Shown here piece after piece: positions 58,703 through 64,000 of a stretch of 64,000 nt of DNA (position 1 is its first letter; every line of letters starts with the position of its first letter). This DNA comes from Cellulomonas sp. Root485. Its GTDB lineage: Bacteria; Actinomycetota; Actinomycetes; Actinomycetales; Cellulomonadaceae. Where the stretch lies: positions 574,841 through 638,840 of the forward strand of contig NZ_LMFC01000003.1 of assembly GCF_001426705.1 (NCBI RefSeq). Reading direction: 5' to 3'. Made by a program: the position numbers and the translations under genes. The notes under the pieces were generated by a model. The model saw only the letters and a list, made by a program, of their open reading frames with translations. It was not told where the DNA came from and searched no databases.

Positions 58703-58993
58703 ATGTCGTTCCAGGCCTACCTGGACACCATCGAGGACAAGACCGGTCTCACGCCGCGACAGCTGGTGGAGATCGCACACGCGAAGGGCCTCGACGCCCC
58801 GGGCGCCAAGGCGGCCGGCGTCGTGACCTGGCTGGCAGACGACTACGGCCTCGGCCGCGGACACGCCATGGCGCTGTGGCACGTGATCTCGAAGGGGCCC
58901 ACCATCAGCACCAAGCACGTCGGCACGGACGGCGTGCACCGCGACGAGTCCGAGACGCTGTGGCTCGACGGCAAGGCCACGAAGCCCAGCTGA
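58703..58993 (+). CDS. DUF4287 protein
   Basis: 96 residues: MSFQAYLDTIEDKTGLTPRQLVEIAHAKGLDAPGAKAAGVVTWLADDYGLGRGHAMALWHVISKGPTISTKHVGTDG is a clear DUF4287 domain, small, helical, soluble; function unknown. GGAGAGGGG precedes the ATG at 58703. The next gene follows after one base, so they form an operon; DUF4287 and DUF1801 genes are often adjacent. Confidence 0.85.
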   Translation: MSFQAYLDTIEDKTGLTPRQLVEIAHAKGLDAPGAKAAGVVTWLADDYGLGRGHAMALWHVISKGPTISTKHVGTDGVHRDESETLWLDGKATKPS

Positions 58994-58994
58994 C

Positions 58995-59333
58995 ATGAAC
59001 GCGACCGACGACTACATCGCGACGTTCCCCGACGAGGTCCGCCCGATCCTGACCGAGGTCGCCGAGGCGCTCCGTCGTGCGCTCCCCGGCGCCGAGGAGC
59101 GGATCCGGTACGGCATGCCCGCGTTCATGCTGAGCGACCGGTACGCGCTCCACTTCGCCGGCTGGAAGCACCACGTCGGGATCTACCCGGTCTCACCCCT
59201 GGAAGCGGAGCTGGAGGCCGAGGTGGCGCCGTACCGCGCGGCGAAGGACACCGTGAAGCTCCTCTACAAGAACCCCGTGCCGACCGAGCTCGTCGAGCGC
59301 ATCGCCGTCGCGATGCGCGCCCGGCACCCCTAG
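58995..59333 (+). CDS. DUF1801/YdhG-like protein
   Basis: 112 residues: IATFPDEVRPILTEVAEALRRALPGAEERIRYGMPAFMLSDRYALHFAGWKHHVGIYP is the usual DUF1801 pattern, also called YdhG or iron-chaperone-like. Function not established. It starts one base after the DUF4287 stop and ends overlapping the SRPBCC gene by four bases. Confidence 0.83.
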   Translation: MNATDDYIATFPDEVRPILTEVAEALRRALPGAEERIRYGMPAFMLSDRYALHFAGWKHHVGIYPVSPLEAELEAEVAPYRAAKDTVKLLYKNPVPTELVERIAVAMRARHP

Positions 59334-59779
59334 AGCGTCGCGGCGAGCTTGTCGAGCGACGACTCCAGGCCCTGCCGGGACAGCTCGGCGGTCTGCGCGT
59401 CGGCGTACCCGCGCTCGACCACGGTCAGGAGCCCGTCGCGCACCGTGATCACGTGAGGGACCTCGCGCGGGATGCCGGCCGGGAAGCCGAGCTCCTGCGG
59501 GTCGTAGGAGCCGCCGTCGGCATCGCTGAACCCGTTGACGAACTCCAGCCGCTCGCCGTCGACGATCCGCGTGTAGGTCCACGTGTTCCAGAGGTCGACC
59601 CCGTCGGGCGTCCGCATCGCGACGAGCGAGACCCCGCCGACCCGCACGTCCATCCGCGCGACCGGGCACGTGAACCCCTGCGGTCCCCACCACGCGCGCA
59701 CGACGTCGGACTCGGTCCAGGCGGCCCACAGGGCACTCGCCGGGGCGTCGAACGCCCGCTGCACCTCGAGGTCGGTCAT
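59330..59779 (-). CDS. SRPBCC (AHSA1-like) protein 2 of an ArsR operon
   Basis: 149 residues: LEVQRAFDAPASALWAAWTESDVVRAWWGPQGFTCPVARMDVRVGGVSLVAM, WTYTRIVDGERLEFVNGFSD, VVERGYADAQTAELSRQGLESSLDKLAATL. It is a standard AHSA1 protein. The ATG at 59779 overlaps the upstream SRPBCC stop by ATGA. The role is unknown. Confidence 0.85.
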   Translation of the reverse strand: MTDLEVQRAFDAPASALWAAWTESDVVRAWWGPQGFTCPVARMDVRVGGVSLVAMRTPDGVDLWNTWTYTRIVDGERLEFVNGFSDADGGSYDPQELGFPAGIPREVPHVITVRDGLLTVVERGYADAQTAELSRQGLESSLDKLAATL

Positions 59780-60249
59780 GACGCCAGCACCTCGTCGAGA
59801 AGGGCCATCGACGCGCGCGTCCCGGACTCCAGCCCGCCGGACGGCACCCAGCCGTCGCGGTCCTCGACCGACGCGAAGAGCGACACCGACGTCAGCCGGC
59901 ACCCGGTCGGCGTGGGCTCGAACGTCTCGACCACCAGCTGCAGCGCCCCCGGACCGCCGGGCTCGAACTCGGAGGTCGACACGAGGCGGTGCGGCGCGCT
60001 GACCTCGTGGAAGACCCCGCGCATCGGGTACTCGGTGCCGTCGGCGCGCGTCATCACCAGCCGCCACCGCCCGCCGACCCGCAGGTCGTGCTCGTCCACG
60101 ACGACCGCGAACCGCTCCGACCCCTTCCAGCGCGGCATCCGCTCGGGGTCGGTGTAGGCGCGGAACGCCAGCTCGGGCGGCGCCTCGAAGTCGTGCACGA
60201 CGACGACGTCCTGCCGTCCCGGCTCGACGATCAGCTCAGTGGTTCCCAT
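59776..60249 (-). CDS. SRPBCC (AHSA1-like) protein 1 of an ArsR operon
   Basis: 157 residues: VVVVHDFEAPPELAFRAYTDPERMPRWKGSERFAVVVDEHDLRVGGRWRLVM, FHEVSAPHRLVSTSEFEPGG, TSVSLFASVEDRDGWVPSGGLESGTRASMALLDEVLAS. It overlaps the arsR end by 14 bases and the next gene by ATGA, giving an arsR-SRPBCC-SRPBCC operon. It is a diverged relative of the downstream copy. Confidence 0.86.
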   Translation of the reverse strand: MGTTELIVEPGRQDVVVVHDFEAPPELAFRAYTDPERMPRWKGSERFAVVVDEHDLRVGGRWRLVMTRADGTEYPMRGVFHEVSAPHRLVSTSEFEPGGPGALQLVVETFEPTPTGCRLTSVSLFASVEDRDGWVPSGGLESGTRASMALLDEVLAS

Positions 60250-60571
60250 CGTGTTCCCTCCGCATCGCGGCGATCTCGCGGTCCAGGGCGTCGAAGCGCT
60301 GCCGGAACGCCGCCCGGTGGTGCTCGAGCCAGTCGGTGGCGTCGTCCAGCGCGTCCTCGCGGAGTCGGCTCGGACGCCACTGCGCACGCCTGCCCCGGGT
60401 GATCAGACCCGCCTCCTCGAGCACCCGGAGGTGCTTGGAGACGGCCTGCGTGGTCATGTCGAACGGCTCCGCCAGCTCGGCCACGGTCGCCTCGCCGTCG
60501 GCCAGCCGGGCGAGGATCGCCCGGCGGGTCGGATCGGCGAGGGCAGCGAACGTCGCGCTCAGCGGATCCAC
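60236..60571 (-). CDS. ArsR-family repressor of the double SRPBCC operon
   Basis: 111 residues: MDPLSATFAALADPTRRAILARLADGEATVAELAEPFDMTTQAVSKHLRVLEEAGLITRGRRAQWRPSRL is a full winged helix without metal-binding Cys. The end WLEHHRAAFRQRFDALDREIAAM is the usual partner-class helix. GTG at 60571 has AGAGG seven bases upstream. Two tandem operators lie immediately upstream. Confidence 0.88.
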   Translation of the reverse strand: MDPLSATFAALADPTRRAILARLADGEATVAELAEPFDMTTQAVSKHLRVLEEAGLITRGRRAQWRPSRLREDALDDATDWLEHHRAAFRQRFDALDREIAAMRREHDGNH

Positions 60572-60577
60572 CTGTGA

Positions 60578-60606
60578 AACCTCTCGGTTGTGCAACCTCT
60601 TGGTTG
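60578..60606. promoter_or_regulatory. Tandem ArsR operators
   Basis: AACCTCTCGGTTG (60578-60590) and AACCTCTTGGTTG (60594-60606) are direct repeats 16 bases apart; each contains AACC-N4-GGTT and so is palindromic, and GGTTGTGCAACC bridges them. They adjoin the ArsR start. The site also lies about 90 bases before the repeat-peptide gene on the other strand, which might share this control. Confidence 0.6.
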
Positions 60607-60697
60607 AAGAGTGCTCCTGCGGCGCGCCGCTCGTCAAGCGCATACGCTCGCGAAGGCGGCGACGCCGCTGCACTGCTGCGAGACGAGGGGAGTGTCC

Positions 60698-60943
60698 ATG
60701 AGCATCAACGATGACGACATCACCACCGAGCCGGCACCCGCAGGGGAAGGCGTGGCCGACGGCGGCGCGAACCCGGGCGGTCACGACGGCGGCGCGGACG
60801 GCTCCGCAGGCGAGGGACCCGCCGACGGCGGCGCGAACCCCGCCGGGCACGACGGGGGCGCCGACGGCTCCGCAGGCGAAGGACCGGCCGACGGCGGCGC
60901 GAACCCCGGCGGGCACGACGGCGGGGCGGACGGCTCGGCGTAG
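60698..60943 (+). CDS. 81-residue repeat peptide, candidate modified (RiPP-like) precursor
   Basis: A 14-residue leader-like start (MSINDDDITTEPAP) is followed by three exact 22-residue repeats (residues 15-36, 37-58, 59-80) and a final Ala. Each repeat reads AGEG(V/P)ADGGANP then (G/A)GHDGGADGS. The composition is Gly, Asp, Ala, Asn, Pro, His and Ser, with no Cys, aromatic, Lys or Arg. AGGGGAG lies six bases before the ATG. Units 2 and 3 differ at six synonymous sites and one coding site, units 1 and 2 at seven synonymous and two coding sites, so the peptide sequence has been kept. The TAG stop overlaps the GTG start of the JmjC oxygenase (TAGTG). It is a likely substrate of that enzyme; function unknown and not a family I recognise. 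Confidence 0.7.
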   Translation: MSINDDDITTEPAPAGEGVADGGANPGGHDGGADGSAGEGPADGGANPAGHDGGADGSAGEGPADGGANPGGHDGGADGSA

Positions 60944-62193
60944 TGCCCGAGCGCATCCTGAGGCGGCAGGAACGAGAGCGCGGACCGGTCCTGCGGTCCG
61001 CGCTCTCCCGCTGCATCGGCGTCCCGACCGAACAGTTCGCCGACGAGTTCTGGGGCCGCACCGCCCTGCTCTCCCCCGCGAACGACGACTTCACGGACCT
61101 GTTCTCCCCGGCGGCGGTCGACGAGCTCGTCGGCCGACGTGCCCTGCGCACGCCGTTCGTCCGGCTGGCGCACGAGGGCTCCGTGCTGGCGCCGGACCGG
61201 TTCACCGCGTCCGGCGGGTACGGCGCCGCGGTGTCCGACCAGGTGTCGAGCGACAAGGTGCTCGCCGAGTTCGCGGCGGGCGCGACGATCGTGCTCCAGG
61301 GCCTGCACCGGATGTGGCCGCCGCTGGTCGACTTCACGCGCGAGCTCGTCGAGGAGCTGGGGCACCCCGCGCAGGTCAACGCGTACGTCACGCCGCCGTC
61401 GTCGCAGGGGTTCTCGCCGCACTACGACACCCACGACGTGTTCGTCCTGCAGGTCTCCGGCGAGAAGCACTGGGTCATCCACGCGCCCGTGCACCCCGAC
61501 CCGCTCCAGGACCAGGTGTGGACCGACCACCGCGCCGCGGTCGCCGACGCCGGCCGCGGTACGCCCGTCATCGACCGGGTCCTGCGCCCCGGCGACGCCC
61601 TGTACCTGCCGCGCGGCTGGATCCACTCCGCGACCGCTCTCGGTGACACGTCCATCCACCTGACCGTCGGGCTGTCCGCGTACACCCGGGCCGACGTCGT
61701 CGACACGCTCCTGAGCCTGGTGGGAGACTCCGCAGCCCTGCGCGCCTCCCTCCCGATGGGCATCGACGTCAGCGACCCCGACCAGCTGCGCCCGATCGTC
61801 GAGGAGACGGTGATCGACCTCGTCGCGGCGCTGCAATCCACTGACCCGGCGAGCCTGACCGCGAGGCGCCTCGGCGCCCGGTTCGACCGCGACACCCGCC
61901 CGGAGCCGGTCGCCCCGCTGGCCACGCTCGACGCGATCACGGGCCTGACCGAGCACACCCGGGTCCGGTGGCGCAGCGGCTACGGCGGCCGCATCGAGAC
62001 CGCGGGCGACCGCGTGCAGCTGACCGCTCGGGGCACCGTGCTGTCGTTGCCGGTCGAGGCGGCACCGGCCCTGGAGGCGCTGCGCACCGGCGACCCGGTC
62101 ACCGTCGGGTCGCTCCCCGGGCTCGACCTGGCCAGCGCGCTCGTCGTCGTCCGCCGCCTGCTGCGCGAGGGCGTGGTGGTGACGTCGCCGTGA
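60943..62193 (+). CDS. JmjC-domain 2-oxoglutarate oxygenase (ribosomal-oxygenase/YcfD-like)
   Basis: 416 residues. The cupin core has QGFSPHYDTHDVFVLQVSGEKHWVIH with the Fe ligands H160 and D162, and GDALYLPRGWIHSATALGDTSIHLTVG with the distal H228. The region RRTPFVRLA-like opening and the C-terminal winged-helix-like part (about 330-416, RWRSGYGGRIETAGDRVQLTARGTVLSL) match NO66/MINA53/YcfD-type ROX enzymes, which hydroxylate His or Arg in ribosomal proteins. Here the coupled gene is a repeat peptide with one His per unit, so a peptide-hydroxylating role is suggested. Start is GTG at 60943, overlapping the peptide stop. Confidence 0.85.
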   Translation: MPERILRRQERERGPVLRSALSRCIGVPTEQFADEFWGRTALLSPANDDFTDLFSPAAVDELVGRRALRTPFVRLAHEGSVLAPDRFTASGGYGAAVSDQVSSDKVLAEFAAGATIVLQGLHRMWPPLVDFTRELVEELGHPAQVNAYVTPPSSQGFSPHYDTHDVFVLQVSGEKHWVIHAPVHPDPLQDQVWTDHRAAVADAGRGTPVIDRVLRPGDALYLPRGWIHSATALGDTSIHLTVGLSAYTRADVVDTLLSLVGDSAALRASLPMGIDVSDPDQLRPIVEETVIDLVAALQSTDPASLTARRLGARFDRDTRPEPVAPLATLDAITGLTEHTRVRWRSGYGGRIETAGDRVQLTARGTVLSLPVEAAPALEALRTGDPVTVGSLPGLDLASALVVVRRLLREGVVVTSP

Positions 62194-62200
62194 CCTCGTC

Positions 62201-63076
62201 GTGAGCGGAGAGTGGGTGCCCTGCAGCGACGGCGCCCGCGACCGCGGCGACCCGCTCGTCGCCACCGGCTCTCACGGCGACCGCTGGTTCCTGGTCGAGA
62301 ACCAGGCCGCGTGGGGACGGCACGCGCTGCTCGACCCGCCGTTCGACCACGCCCTCGGCCGAGCGCTGGTGCACCGGATCGAGGGCGACGGGATCCGCCC
62401 GCTCGCCATCCGCCGCCCGGGCCGACGAGCCCCGCAGGTCGGTGTCCGGTGGGCGCTCGTCGACTCACGCCCCGGCCGGGAGTCGGTGCGCTGGGGCCAC
62501 GTCGTCGATGCCCGCGACCTGCTCGACGTGCCGCTCGACGGCTCTGCGGGTGTGCCGTCGGACCGGCCCGTCTTCGCCGTCTGCGCCCACGGCCGCCACG
62601 ACCAGTGCTGTGCCGTCCGCGGGCGGGTGGTCGCGGCGCGGTTGGCGACGCGGTACCCGGAGGAGACCTGGGAGTGCTCGCACCTGGGTGGTGACCGGTT
62701 CGCGGGCACGATGGTCCTGCTCCCGCACGGCCTGTACTACGGCTGGGTCGACGACGGCGACGCGGTCACGGTGGCCGACGCCTACCTCGCCGGACAGGTC
62801 GACCCGCGACTCCTGCGCGGCCGCAGCGCGTACTCGCACCCGGTGCAGGCCGCGCAGCACTTCGCCCGGGAACAGCTCGGCGACCACCGCCTCGACGCCT
62901 ACCCGCCGCTGGGCGAGCAGCGCACGCCCGACGGCTGGTCCGTCCGGCTCGACGCCCCCGACGGTCCGGTGACCGTCGGGCTCGTCGAGACGTCGTCGGC
63001 ACCCCTGCTCTCCACCTGCGCCGCCACGCAGGCGCTGCCGGTGCGGCAGTGGTCGCTCGCCGGGATCGAGTCCTAG
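62201..63076 (+). CDS. Sucrase/ferredoxin-like (thioredoxin-fold [2Fe-2S]) protein
   Basis: 291 residues. It opens WVPCSDGARDRGDPLVATGSHGDRWFLVE, then FAVCAHGRHDQCCAVRGR (C128, C136, C137) and WECSHLGGDRFAGTMVLLPHGLYYGWV (C159, H161), the pattern of the sucrase/ferredoxin-like family, with a second small domain at the end. The family is named from weak evidence; related yeast Apd1 binds a [2Fe-2S] cluster. It starts eight bases after the JmjC stop (GTG 62201) and may supply electrons to the upstream oxygenase, by inference from order only. It overlaps the convergent VOC gene end. Confidence 0.8.
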   Translation: MSGEWVPCSDGARDRGDPLVATGSHGDRWFLVENQAAWGRHALLDPPFDHALGRALVHRIEGDGIRPLAIRRPGRRAPQVGVRWALVDSRPGRESVRWGHVVDARDLLDVPLDGSAGVPSDRPVFAVCAHGRHDQCCAVRGRVVAARLATRYPEETWECSHLGGDRFAGTMVLLPHGLYYGWVDDGDAVTVADAYLAGQVDPRLLRGRSAYSHPVQAAQHFAREQLGDHRLDAYPPLGEQRTPDGWSVRLDAPDGPVTVGLVETSSAPLLSTCAATQALPVRQWSLAGIES

Positions 63077-63477
63077 GACGCCTGCGAGATCCGGATGTGG
63101 TTGCCCGACGGGTCACGGAACGCGCAGTCGCGCGGGCCCCAGCCCTGGTCGGTCGGCTCCTGGACCACCTCGGCGCCGGACGCCTTCACGGTCTCGAAGG
63201 TCGCGTCCACGTCGTCAGAGGCGAAGACGAGCATCGGCAGGACGCCCTTGGCGAGCAGCTCCTGGATGACGTCGCCGTCGGCCTGCGAACGGCCGGCGTG
63301 GGGGTCGGACAGCACGATGCCCAGACCGGGCTGGGCGTCACTGCCGAGGGTGACCCAGCGGTGGTCGCCGGCGGACACGTCCTGCGTGACCTCGAGGCCC
63401 AGGGCGTCCCGGTAGAAGGGGAGCGCCTCGTCGACGTCGCTGACGGTGATGTTGGTGTACTGGAGTGAGATCGTCAT
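63073..63477 (-). CDS. VOC-family (glyoxalase-like) protein
   Basis: 134 residues: LQYTNITVSDVDEALPFYRDALGLEVTQDVSAGDHRWVTLGSD, MLVFASDDVDATFETVKASGAEVVQEPTDQGWGPRDCAFRDPSGNHIRI. Two paired beta-alpha-beta modules with the metal-binding or ligand positions D/H and E visible near the end. Function unknown. The ATG at 63477. It converges with the ferredoxin-like gene by four bases. Confidence 0.87.
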   Translation of the reverse strand: MTISLQYTNITVSDVDEALPFYRDALGLEVTQDVSAGDHRWVTLGSDAQPGLGIVLSDPHAGRSQADGDVIQELLAKGVLPMLVFASDDVDATFETVKASGAEVVQEPTDQGWGPRDCAFRDPSGNHIRISQAS

Positions 63478-63530
63478 GAGACCGACCCTAGGAGCGCGGT
63501 TCCCGGCACCGCTTCTTCGATCCTGACCAC

Positions 63531-64000
63531 TTACGGGACGATGTACCCCGCCGTCCGGAACAGCTCGTACCACTCCGGCCGCGTCAGCGGGATGTCGGAG
63601 CCCTGCGCCGCACCCGTGACCCGGTCGGGGCTCGTCGTGCCCAGGATCACCTGCATCTGCGCGGGGTGCCGGGTGATCCAGGCGGTCGCGATCGCGATGG
63701 CCGGGACGTCGTACTTCGCGGCCAGCCGGTCGATCACCGCGTTGAGCTCCGGGTAGTCGGGCGAGCCGAGGAAGACGCCGGTGAAGAAGCCCGCCTGGAA
63801 CGGGGACCACGCCTGGATGGTGATGTCGTGCAGGCGGCAGTAGTCGAGGATGCCGCCGTCGCGGTCGATCGACTGGTCCTCGGCCTGCATGTTGGCGGCC
63901 ACCCCGCGGGCGATGATCGACGAGTGCGTGATCGACAGCTGCAGCTGGTTGGCCACGATCGGCTGGCGCACGAACTTCTTCAGCAGCGCGATCTGCCCGG
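63531..64000 (-). CDS. Aldo/keto reductase (YdhF-like), 5' part beyond the window
   Basis: C-terminal 156 codons only. Visible: GQIALLKKFVRQPIVANQLQLSITHSSII, DGGILDYCRLHDITIQAWSPFQAGFFTGVFLG, IATAWITRHPAQMQVILGTTSPDRVTGAAQGSDIPLTRPEWYELFRTAGYIVP. These match the second half of YdhF-type reductases that act on small carbonyls. The N-terminal half, with the catalytic Asp, Tyr, Lys and His, lies past base 64000. Confidence 0.9.
   Translation of the reverse strand, partial: GQIALLKKFVRQPIVANQLQLSITHSSIIARGVAANMQAEDQSIDRDGGILDYCRLHDITIQAWSPFQAGFFTGVFLGSPDYPELNAVIDRLAAKYDVPAIAIATAWITRHPAQMQVILGTTSPDRVTGAAQGSDIPLTRPEWYELFRTAGYIVP

Noticed and set aside
60720-61391. Minus-strand open frames over the repeat peptide
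   Set aside because: These arise from the GC-rich repeats and the JmjC gene. The plus strand has the ribosome site, start overlap and synonymous variation.
1-64000. tRNA, rRNA, insertion sequences, phage genes
   Set aside because: I looked for cloverleaf and conserved rRNA sequences, transposase motifs and structural phage proteins and found none I can support.

Overview
The window is very GC-rich, nearly every codon ends in G or C, and GTG starts are frequent. Together with ECF sigma factors of the DGPF-linked type, an F420/PPOX-type oxidoreductase, many TetR/MarR/ArsR/WYL regulators, and a secreted chitin/cellulose-active LPMO with a CBM2 and a Pro-Thr linker, this points to a polysaccharide-degrading actinobacterium. 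Cellulomonas or a close relative is my inference; no marker gene proves it. I find no rRNA, tRNA, CRISPR array, insertion sequence or prophage. The region reads as chromosomal accessory DNA: about 70 mostly short transcription units, many convergent pairs whose ends overlap by a few bases. No gap between genes exceeds about 280 bases.

Layout. 1-2.4 kb: a truncated quinone-oxidoreductase-like gene, a P-loop kinase and a flavin monooxygenase-like gene. 2.5-6.4 kb: a two-gene RNA-repair operon, hen1-pnkp, with ATGA coupling. 6.4-8.4 kb: a penicillin-binding lipoprotein. 8.5-13.6 kb: small redox enzymes with their regulators (BBE-like flavoprotein/AraC, SDR-TetR, aldo/keto reductase). 13.7-19.1 kb: two complete DGPF-protein/ECF sigma modules facing each other around an acetyltransferase and an MFS exporter; both carry the same candidate sigma promoter. 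19.3-20.3 kb: a fragment of a NucA/NucB-type toxin coupled to an intact SUKH immunity gene. 20.3-24.7 kb: a secreted beta-helix protein and several small unknowns.

24.7-30.6 kb: a WYL regulator fused to DUF3224 with a VOC protein, an epoxide hydrolase, an AlkD-like repair protein, a PrmC-like methyltransferase, a PPOX oxidoreductase and two envelope proteins. 30.8-34.9 kb: an amino acid permease - universal stress protein - arylamine N-acetyltransferase operon against a lipid kinase. 34.9-46.7 kb: acetyltransferases, a NUDIX protein, LysE and MFS exporters, an ArsR/SRPBCC pair, a kelch lipoprotein, an AI-2E-type permease, AraC and a frameshifted hydrolase. 46.7-49.2 kb: a monooxygenase with a divergent MarR-hydrolase operon. 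49.4-58.5 kb: the secreted carbohydrate enzymes, an AA10 LPMO and a 1376-residue GH87-like protein, with an LtrA-like protein, an ECF sigma factor and a hydrolase between them. 58.7-64 kb: small unknowns, an ArsR-SRPBCC-SRPBCC operon, and finally a three-gene group: an 81-residue peptide made of three 22-residue repeats, a JmjC oxygenase and a ferredoxin-like protein.

The last group (60698-63076) is the best candidate for an undescribed system. The repeats differ almost only at synonymous sites, and the peptide stop codon overlaps the oxygenase start codon, so the peptide is the obvious candidate substrate for hydroxylation. Other notable points are the two DGPF/ECF modules with matching promoters, the eroded toxin with its live immunity partner, a degenerate 62-bp tandem repeat, a set of genes that look leaderless, and perfect or near-perfect operators beside most regulators.
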